Shown piece after piece: positions 1 to 5,807 of a stretch of DNA of 6,751 nucleotides (position 1 is its first letter; each line of letters starts with the position of its first letter). The notes under the pieces are model-generated. The model saw only the letters and a list, made by a program, of their open reading frames with translations. It made no database searches and was not told the DNA's origin. Origin of the DNA: Flavobacteriales bacterium (lineage in GTDB: Bacteria > Bacteroidota > Bacteroidia > NS11-12g > UBA955); the NCBI GenBank assembly GCA_947450405.1, contig CANFVI010000090.1:1-6751 (forward strand). Reading direction: 5' to 3'. The position numbers and the translations under genes were made by a program.

Positions 1-1
1 A

Positions 2-583
2 GATGTACCGAATGTAAATATGGTTACATGTGGTGGACAAGCAACCATCCCCATGATTGCCGCAGTTTCGAGGGTGGCAAAAGTGCACTATGGAGAAATT
101 GTGGCATCGATTGCTTCAAAATCTGCAGGGCCTGGAACCCGCGCAAATATTGATGAGTTTACCGAAACCACATCGCACGCCATTGAAAAAGTAGGTGGTG
201 CTACAAAAGGGAAAGCCATTATTGTGTTAAATCCGGCAGAACCACCTTTGGTAATGCGTGATACTGTTTTTACATTAAGCGAATTGGCCGACAAACAAGC
301 CATTGTTGACAGCATTAACCTTATGGTTGCTGAAGTTCAAAAATATGTACCGGGATATCAATTGCATCAAGAGGTTCAATTTGAGGAAATTACCGCTGAA
401 AATCCTGTTTTTATTGAGGGATTGGGTAAAGTTCACGGATTAAAAACAATGGTATTGCTTCAAGTGAGAGGCGCCGGGCATTATTTACCGGAATATGCGG
501 GTAATTTAGATATTATGACAAGTGCAGCTTTGGCCACTGCGGAAAGAATGGCCGAAACAATGATTGAAAGTTCATCGAAATGA
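2..583 (+). CDS. mhpF: Acetaldehyde dehydrogenase (acetylating), C-terminal part; 5' end outside window
   Basis: This cytoplasmic enzyme oxidises acetaldehyde with NAD+ and CoA to acetyl-CoA, taking its substrate directly from the partner aldolase. The reading frame is open from base 2, so the gene begins before the window. The visible 193 residues are about the last two thirds of a family of roughly 300-320 residues. The first visible stretch, NVNMVTCGGQATIP, is the family's active-site block, and its Cys (visible residue 10, codon 29-31) matches the catalytic thiol. Further on, GAGHYLPEYAGNLDIMTSAA followed by LATAERMAE is the conserved C-terminal signature that helps form the aldehyde channel. 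The stop codon overlaps the aldolase start (ATGA at 580-583), which implies translational coupling. The ATG at 20 is internal (the Met in NVNMVT) and is not the true start. The family assignment is secure; which aromatic pathway it serves cannot be told from here. Confidence 0.95.
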   Translation, partial: DVPNVNMVTCGGQATIPMIAAVSRVAKVHYGEIVASIASKSAGPGTRANIDEFTETTSHAIEKVGGATKGKAIIVLNPAEPPLVMRDTVFTLSELADKQAIVDSINLMVAEVQKYVPGYQLHQEVQFEEITAENPVFIEGLGKVHGLKTMVLLQVRGAGHYLPEYAGNLDIMTSAALATAERMAETMIESSSK

Positions 584-1599
584 GAAAGTTATATATTCAA
601 GATGTGACCTTGAGAGACGGTCAACATGCAATTAAACATCAATATAGCAAAGACGATATGATGCGCATTGCCAAGGCTTTGGATGAAGCCAAGGTTGATG
701 CAATTGAAGTTGCCCATGGAGATGGATTGGCTGGTGGAAGTTTTAACTACGGATTTGGCGCACATACCGATTGGGAGTGGCTTGAAGCTGTTGCTTCTTG
801 TTTGAAGCACGCCAAATTGACTACCTTGTTGCTGCCTGGAATTGGCACCATTGAAGATTTGAAAAGGGCCCGTGAAATTGGGGTGCAATCGGTACGTATT
901 GCAACGCATTGCACAGAGGCCGATATTGCGGCACAGCATATAGAAGCAGCTAAAAAACTGGGAATGGACGTGGGTGGATTTTTAATGATGTCGCACATGA
1001 ACGAACCTAAAAAGTTGGCTGAGCAAGCAAAATTAATGGAAAGCTATGGTGCCGATTGTGTGTATGTAACTGATTCAGCTGGTGCTTTGTTGATGGACGG
1101 AGTGGTTGAAAGAATGCATGCTTTTAAAGAAGTATTGAAGCCAGAAACCGAAATAGGCATTCATTGCCATCATAATTTGAGTTTGGGAATTGCAAATACA
1201 ATTGTTGCCATGCAACATGGTGCTACAAGGTTGGATGCCTCTTTGGCTGGCATGGGTGCAGGTGCGGGAAATGCTCCTTTAGAAGTGTTAATTGCGGTGT
1301 TAAATAGAATGGGTGAAACCGGACACAATTGCGATTTGTATGCCTTGATGGATGCTGCCGATGATTTGATAAGACCATTGCAAAACAGACCTGTTCGTGT
1401 TGACCGTGAAACATTGTCGTTAGGGTATGCTGGTGTTTATTCAAGTTTCTTATTGCATGCCGAAAAAGCGGGTAATAAATACGGCATAGATACAAGAAGT
1501 ATTCTTGAAGAACTCGGCAATCGAAAAATGGTTGGGGGTCAAGAAGACATGATTGTTGATGTTGCCTTGGACATGAAAAATGGTGTAAAAAACGCATAA
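580..1599 (+). CDS. mhpE: 4-hydroxy-2-oxovalerate aldolase (DmpG/MhpE family)
   Basis: This class II, divalent-metal-dependent aldolase cleaves 4-hydroxy-2-oxovalerate into pyruvate and acetaldehyde, the last carbon-carbon cleavage of meta-cleavage pathways. It has 339 residues, the usual family length. The N-terminal TLRDGQHA block (residues 10-17) carries R12, D13 and H16, which match the catalytic Arg, metal-ligand Asp and catalytic His of DmpG with a constant offset of five. HCHHN at 195-199 supplies the other two metal ligands, H195 and H197. The TIM barrel spans about residues 3-265. The segment from about 270 to the end, with GYAGVYSSF and KYGID followed by GGQEDMI, is the DmpG-type C-terminal domain that docks on the dehydrogenase. 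The ATG overlaps the mhpF stop by four bases, so the pair is an operon and probably a physical DmpFG-like complex. No convincing intrinsic terminator follows the stop codon. Confidence 0.96.
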   Translation: MRKLYIQDVTLRDGQHAIKHQYSKDDMMRIAKALDEAKVDAIEVAHGDGLAGGSFNYGFGAHTDWEWLEAVASCLKHAKLTTLLLPGIGTIEDLKRAREIGVQSVRIATHCTEADIAAQHIEAAKKLGMDVGGFLMMSHMNEPKKLAEQAKLMESYGADCVYVTDSAGALLMDGVVERMHAFKEVLKPETEIGIHCHHNLSLGIANTIVAMQHGATRLDASLAGMGAGAGNAPLEVLIAVLNRMGETGHNCDLYALMDAADDLIRPLQNRPVRVDRETLSLGYAGVYSSFLLHAEKAGNKYGIDTRSILEELGNRKMVGGQEDMIVDVALDMKNGVKNA

Positions 1600-1666
1600 T
1601 GTTTGTTTCATTGGACATTGTTGGTATTTTGTCGAATATTTTCAATGAACCTATATGATTCAACGT

Positions 1667-1674
1667 TAAATTTG
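1667..1674 (+). promoter_or_regulatory. Candidate Bacteroidota -7 box for the OmpA-like lipoprotein gene
   Basis: TAAATTTG matches the Bacteroidota sigma-ABfr -7 consensus TAnnTTTG exactly. Transcription would begin roughly at 1680-1684, giving a leader of about 16-20 bases before the ATG at 1700. The partner -33 element (TTTG) is poor: only a TTTTC tract at 1639-1643 lies at a wide spacing. The leader is A-rich (GAAACAAAAC just before the ATG) with no Shine-Dalgarno sequence, as is normal in this phylum. The call rests on consensus match and position alone. Confidence 0.5.
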
Positions 1675-1699
1675 CATACAAAATATATTGAAACAAAAC

Positions 1700-2347
1700 A
1701 TGAAAAGTAAGTTTTCTTTAAACGTTGCGCCAATTTTAGTAGGTGCTTTATTATTAGCAAGTTGCGGAATTAGTTCTCAAGATGCATACAACAAAGCGCC
1801 ATTGTCTGGATTTGTTGCCAATCAAACTACTGAATTAATTAAGAAGAATGCTGCCCCTGTTGCGGATAATTCGAATTTAGACAAATTGGTTGCCCAGCAT
1901 ACTGAAAAAATCAGTGCCATTGATGCTGATAATTCTAAAGCTAAAGAAATGGTTGCCAAATTAGAAAAGCAACTCGATGAAATGGAAGCCCTTGAAAAAG
2001 AGTCTAAAATGGAATTCGAAAGATCAAATAATTCAGTTGTGTTTTTTGAAATTGGTTCAGCAAAATTAAGTGCAATGGGTATGCAAGAATTGTATCGCTG
2101 GAAATCTTCTTTAGATCAAGGTGCTACACACTATAATTTTAATGTTTCTGTTTTTGCATCTGCCGATAAATCTGGTAGCAAGCAAGGTAATGCCAAATTA
2201 CGTGCAGACAGAGCCAATGCAGTAAAGAACTTTATTGTGAATGTATTGGGTTACAAAGGAGCAATTGTCATTGTTACTGAACAACCTGCCTTTTCAAAAG
2301 TAAATGACATTGACCGCCGCGTAATGGTGAGTATCAATTGTAATTAA
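1700..2347 (+). CDS. OmpA-family lipoprotein with coiled-coil stalk
   Basis: This is a probable outer-membrane lipoprotein of 215 residues that anchors the envelope to peptidoglycan. The N-terminus is a lipoprotein signal peptide with basic residues at 2 and 4, a hydrophobic core at 10-20, and a lipobox LLASC with the acylated Cys at 22. Residues about 55-108 are rich in Lys, Glu, Asp and Ala with heptad-like Leu/Met spacing and look like a coiled coil. Residues about 112-213 form an OmpA C-terminal domain: a VFFEIGSAKLS opening, ASADKSGS, then NAKLRADRANAV and a closing DRRVMVSI. D156 and R171 keep the 15-residue spacing of the diaminopimelate-binding Asp and Arg of E. coli OmpA (D271, R286), so peptidoglycan binding is likely retained. 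I chose the ATG at 1700 because the in-frame TTG at 1688 only adds MKQN before a complete signal peptide and lies very close to the inferred transcription start. There is no beta-barrel, so it is Pal-like rather than a true OmpA porin. Its own promoter and terminator suggest a single-gene unit. Confidence 0.85.
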   Translation: MKSKFSLNVAPILVGALLLASCGISSQDAYNKAPLSGFVANQTTELIKKNAAPVADNSNLDKLVAQHTEKISAIDADNSKAKEMVAKLEKQLDEMEALEKESKMEFERSNNSVVFFEIGSAKLSAMGMQELYRWKSSLDQGATHYNFNVSVFASADKSGSKQGNAKLRADRANAVKNFIVNVLGYKGAIVIVTEQPAFSKVNDIDRRVMVSINCN

Positions 2348-2371
2348 TCTTTAATAGAAATTTTATACCGG

Positions 2372-2400
2372 AAGAGGCAAGTTTACTTGCCTCTTTTTTT
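2372..2400 (+). terminator. Rho-independent terminator after the OmpA-like gene
   Basis: A perfect 10-bp stem (AAGAGGCAAG at 2372-2381 with CTTGCCTCTT at 2386-2395) and a TTTA loop are followed by a T run to 2400. It begins 24 bases after the lipoprotein stop codon. There is no A tract on the 5' side, so it should work only on the + strand. Confidence 0.92.
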
Positions 2401-2410
2401 GTTATCTTCG
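2382..2410 (+). promoter_or_regulatory. Candidate promoter of the GH92/GH2 operon, overlapping the terminator
   Basis: TATCTTCG at 2403-2410 is a one-mismatch version of the Bacteroidota -7 box TAnnTTTG, immediately downstream of the terminator T run. A -33-like TTTA lies at 2382-2385, in the terminator loop, with a 17-base spacer. Transcription would start about 2416-2418, only five to seven bases before the ATG at 2423, so the mRNA would be almost leaderless. The -7 match is good; the -33 match is weak. Confidence 0.5.
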
Positions 2411-2422
2411 TAATGTTAAACT

Positions 2423-5400
2423 ATGCGTAACACTCATAAATTAGGATTTGTCCTGCTTTTTTCGTATATTCTTTTTGGAGCAACAACACTTTTTGCTCAA
2501 AACTCAAAAAAGAAACCTGCTCAACAAAAATCAAAATCAATAAGAGGGAATACCCAAGTTGATAGGGTTATTAAGGGTACTGACGATTTTTTGCCTCCCA
2601 ATAACGACCCCAATTATAAAATTGAAAATCTTGCCCAATATGTGAATCCTTTTATTGGTACCGGTGGGCATGGACATACTTTTCCAGGTGCTGTAATGCC
2701 TTTTGGTATGGTGCAACTAAGTCCCGACACCCGAACCGATGCTTCTTGGGATGGTTGCGGCGGATATTATTACAACGACGCCTATATCTATGGCTTTTCA
2801 CATACTCATTTAAGTGGTACTGGGGTTTCCGATTATGGTGATGTTTTATTTCAGCCAATGTCGGGTTCTTCGAGTTTTGACCCTAAAAAATACAGGTCAC
2901 TTTTTAATCATGTTTCTGAAGAAGCAAAACCTGGTTATTACAGAGTGATGCTCACCCAACCGCAAATTGCAGTTGAATTAACCGCTACCAATCGTGTTGG
3001 TTTTCATAAATACACCTTCCAAAATAATAACAGCGACAGCATGTTTGTTGTGATTGATCTGGAACACCGCGATCAATTGTTGTCGCATAATTTGGATGTG
3101 AATATTGGTTCAACCAAAGTGAAAGGTTTCAGACAAAGCAAAGCTTGGGCAAACAATCAATGGGTGTATTTCACTGCTAACTTTTCATTGCCCGTTCTAT
3201 CTGTTCGATATAATGCAAAAAAATCAATCGCCATTTTATACTTTGGTCAAACCCTTGGATATAACAAGCAAGATAAAGTCAAAACCAATGAAATATTTTG
3301 CAATGTAGGTATTTCATTTACTTCGCAAGATGGGGCCCAAAGAAATAGCCAAACAGAAATCGATTATTATTTGCGAAAAATGGATGCTGAGGGACATTCA
3401 CTTTTAGCCTATGAAAAGAAAGTCAGTGCCACCAGTGCCAATGTGGAAGTGATGGCACGCAGTAATTTTTACAATCATTGGTTTAAAGAAGTGCAACAAA
3501 ATGCAGAAGACGCTTGGAATAAAGAATTGAACAAAATCAATATCCCTAATAAAAACAATGAAGTTAAAAATGATGATTTGGTGAAGTTCTATTCTGCTTT
3601 GTATCATTGTATGATTCATCCAAGTTTATCATCGGACGTTGATAATCAATACCGAGGCAGAGATCAAAAAATTCACTATTCGAATGGCAATATTTATTCT
3701 GTTTTTTCATTGTGGGACACATACCGTGCCTTGCACCCTTTGATGTCTATCATTGACAAAAAACGCACTGCAGATTTTATCAATTCGTTTTTAAGGCAAT
3801 ATAAAGAGGGTGGAAGATTGCCGGTTTGGGAATTAGGATCTTGTGAAACCGATTGTATGATTGGTTATCACAGTGTTTCAGTGATTGCCGACGCAATTAT
3901 GAAAGATATTCCCGGAATTGATATTCCTCTGGCGATTGAAGCAATGCGACATAGTTCTGACCTCAAAGAGGAAAAATACTTGTACGCAAATCCATCCATT
4001 TCAAACGCATTAAAACTGCCTAAATTTAAATTGGGGTATATTGATGTGAAAAACGATGCAGAATCTGTTTCTAAAACACTCGAAAACGCCTACGACGACT
4101 GGTGTATTTCTAGGTTGTTGTTTAAAGAAAAGAAAGATTCGATTGCCCAAATTTATTTAAGAAGAAGCGAGCGCTGGAAAAACTTGCTAGATCCGGAAAC
4201 GCATTTCATGCGTCCTAGGGTAAATGGGGAATGGCTCAATCCGTTTGATCCACGCGAAGTAAATAATCACTTTACGGAGGCAAATTCATGGCAGTATAGC
4301 TTCTATGTCCCTCATGATTTAAAAACGTTTACCAATATACTTGGTGGAGAATCGAAATTGGAACAGCATTTAGATAGTTTGTTTCATACGTCGAGCAAAA
4401 CTACTGGCCGTGAACAATCAGATATTTCAGGTTTGATTGGTCAATATGCACATGGAAATGAACCAAGTCACCACATGGCTTATTTGTACAATTATTGCAA
4501 AAAGCCAGAAAAAACACAGGCCATTTTGGAGAAAATTTGGAATGAATTTTATACCACAAAACCAGATGGACTCATTGGAAATGAGGACTGTGGTCAAATG
4601 AGTGCTTGGGCTGTAATGTCGGCTATGGGTATTTATCAAGTGGCGCCGGCATCAAATGAATATTCTTTGGGAATGCCTATGTTTCCTCAAGTTGAAGTGC
4701 GTTTTGAAGACAATCACGTGTTGAAAATTACGCGCGACAATGTTCCAGATTATATGGGTGGCAAAATTGCCGACGCAACTGGATCAACCGAAGGAAGATT
4801 TTTGGTTTCTGATATCAATAACGGTGCAGAAAAAGGTGAATATAAAAATCGATTAAAACACAGTGAACTATTGGATTATCCTTTTATTCGTTTTGCGTAT
4901 TTGCCGAATATGGTAAAAGCGAAGATCACCAATAATTATTTAAAATTTGACTTTTCAGAGGCTCAAACGCACAACCACGATCATTTACCAAAAGCGGTAA
5001 GAACTCAAACTGTTTTGCCACTTCCAACAATCGTGGGTAACCGCATGTTTGAAGATGAAAAACAACAGATTCTTGTTGTAGCAAATCCTGATTATCATAA
5101 AATTATTTCCGATAAGGCATTTACTGAAATTCATGTTAAGAACTTAGTTACAGACAAAGTAGAGTCATTTGCAACTACATTAGATACGTTCAATTTAGAA
5201 ATCAAGGATAATTCAATTGTCTGGGCTGGATCGTATGACAGGGTTGGCGATAAACCCCAAGAATTTACTGCAGCGTATTTTGTGCGTAAACCCAATAACT
5301 ACAAAGTAGTTTCAATTGGGGGGAAATATAATAAACAATATACAGGCGGTGGCGATGAAGCCCTAATTAATGGCGTTTTGGGAGCTACTGAATGGAGAGC

Positions 5401-5797
5401 CGGAGATTGGCAAGGATACCAAGATCAAGATTTTGAAGCGGTTATTGATTTGGGAAAACCAACTGAACTTACTTCAATCGGAGCGAGATTCTTGCAAGAT
5501 TCTAGGGCTTGGATTTTGTTTCCAAAAGATGCAGAGTTTTTTGTATCAAACGATGGACAAAAATTCGAATCCGTGGCAAAAATCATTTCGCCGGTTGCAG
5601 ATACCATGGAACAAACCGTTGCCCTTCCTTTTGAAACTTTGATACCAAAGAAAATAGCAAGATATGTGAAAGTGAAAGCAACCAATTATGGCAAATTGCC
5701 TTCATGGCATTTGGGATATCCTTATGGCGGAACTGCTTTCATTTTTATTGACGAAATATTGATCAATCCCCCGATTGAAATTCCTTTGAAAAAATAA
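2423..5797 (+). CDS. Secreted GH92 alpha-mannosidase with chitobiase-like and F5/8C C-terminal tail
   Basis: This exo-alpha-mannosidase is predicted to release mannose from alpha-mannosides with inversion and calcium dependence, the general chemistry of GH92. Residues 1-25 are a type I signal peptide ending LFA before Q26; there is no lipobox. A Lys-rich linker (about 28-50) follows. The GH92 N-terminal beta-sandwich begins at YVNPFIGTGGHGHTFPGA (73-90) and includes GFSHTHLSGTG (124-134). The (alpha/alpha)6 catalytic domain spans about 350-830, with FSLWDTYRALHP (428-439), ETDCMIGYHSV (475-485), EANSWQYSF (619-627), HGNEPSHH (677-684) and GNEDCGQMSAW (719-729). E619 is the likely general acid by position, and the acidic pair E721/D722 lies in the proposed general-base region. 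About 865-955 resembles the chitobiase/hexosaminidase C-terminal fold. About 965-1115, with QYTGGGDEALINGV, WQGYQDQDFEAVIDLG and FVSNDGQKF, is an F5/8 type C (discoidin-like) module. At 1124 residues it is far longer than the common form of about 750. Linkage specificity cannot be assigned. A GH2 gene follows after ten bases. Confidence 0.93.
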   Translation: MRNTHKLGFVLLFSYILFGATTLFAQNSKKKPAQQKSKSIRGNTQVDRVIKGTDDFLPPNNDPNYKIENLAQYVNPFIGTGGHGHTFPGAVMPFGMVQLSPDTRTDASWDGCGGYYYNDAYIYGFSHTHLSGTGVSDYGDVLFQPMSGSSSFDPKKYRSLFNHVSEEAKPGYYRVMLTQPQIAVELTATNRVGFHKYTFQNNNSDSMFVVIDLEHRDQLLSHNLDVNIGSTKVKGFRQSKAWANNQWVYFTANFSLPVLSVRYNAKKSIAILYFGQTLGYNKQDKVKTNEIFCNVGISFTSQDGAQRNSQTEIDYYLRKMDAEGHSLLAYEKKVSATSANVEVMARSNFYNHWFKEVQQNAEDAWNKELNKINIPNKNNEVKNDDLVKFYSALYHCMIHPSLSSDVDNQYRGRDQKIHYSNGNIYSVFSLWDTYRALHPLMSIIDKKRTADFINSFLRQYKEGGRLPVWELGSCETDCMIGYHSVSVIADAIMKDIPGIDIPLAIEAMRHSSDLKEEKYLYANPSISNALKLPKFKLGYIDVKNDAESVSKTLENAYDDWCISRLLFKEKKDSIAQIYLRRSERWKNLLDPETHFMRPRVNGEWLNPFDPREVNNHFTEANSWQYSFYVPHDLKTFTNILGGESKLEQHLDSLFHTSSKTTGREQSDISGLIGQYAHGNEPSHHMAYLYNYCKKPEKTQAILEKIWNEFYTTKPDGLIGNEDCGQMSAWAVMSAMGIYQVAPASNEYSLGMPMFPQVEVRFEDNHVLKITRDNVPDYMGGKIADATGSTEGRFLVSDINNGAEKGEYKNRLKHSELLDYPFIRFAYLPNMVKAKITNNYLKFDFSEAQTHNHDHLPKAVRTQTVLPLPTIVGNRMFEDEKQQILVVANPDYHKIISDKAFTEIHVKNLVTDKVESFATTLDTFNLEIKDNSIVWAGSYDRVGDKPQEFTAAYFVRKPNNYKVVSIGGKYNKQYTGGGDEALINGVLGATEWRAGDWQGYQDQDFEAVIDLGKPTELTSIGARFLQDSRAWILFPKDAEFFVSNDGQKFESVAKIISPVADTMEQTVALPFETLIPKKIARYVKVKATNYGKLPSWHLGYPYGGTAFIFIDEILINPPIEIPLKK

Positions 5798-5807
5798 TTC
5801 AGTTGAA

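Noticed and set aside
1607..1649. Inverted repeat TTCATTG (1607-1613) / CAATGAA (1643-1649) as a terminator of the mhpFE operon.
   Set aside because: The stem is short, AT-rich, has a loop of about 29 bases and no T run after it.
1223..1696. Antisense reading frame of 157 codons across the aldolase 3' end and the intergenic region.
   Set aside because: Its composition (rich in His, Gln, Leu) is that of a shadow of the aldolase gene; it has no recognisable domain and opposes a well-conserved gene.
1688..1699. In-frame TTG at 1688 as the start of the OmpA-like lipoprotein.
   Set aside because: It adds only MKQN before a signal peptide that is complete from the ATG at 1700, and it lies within a few bases of the inferred transcription start.
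5370..5642. A + strand frame of 90 codons inside the GH92 tail, considered as a sign of a frameshift.
   Set aside because: The GH92 frame continues intact through F5/8C motifs to 5797, so this is an out-of-frame shadow.
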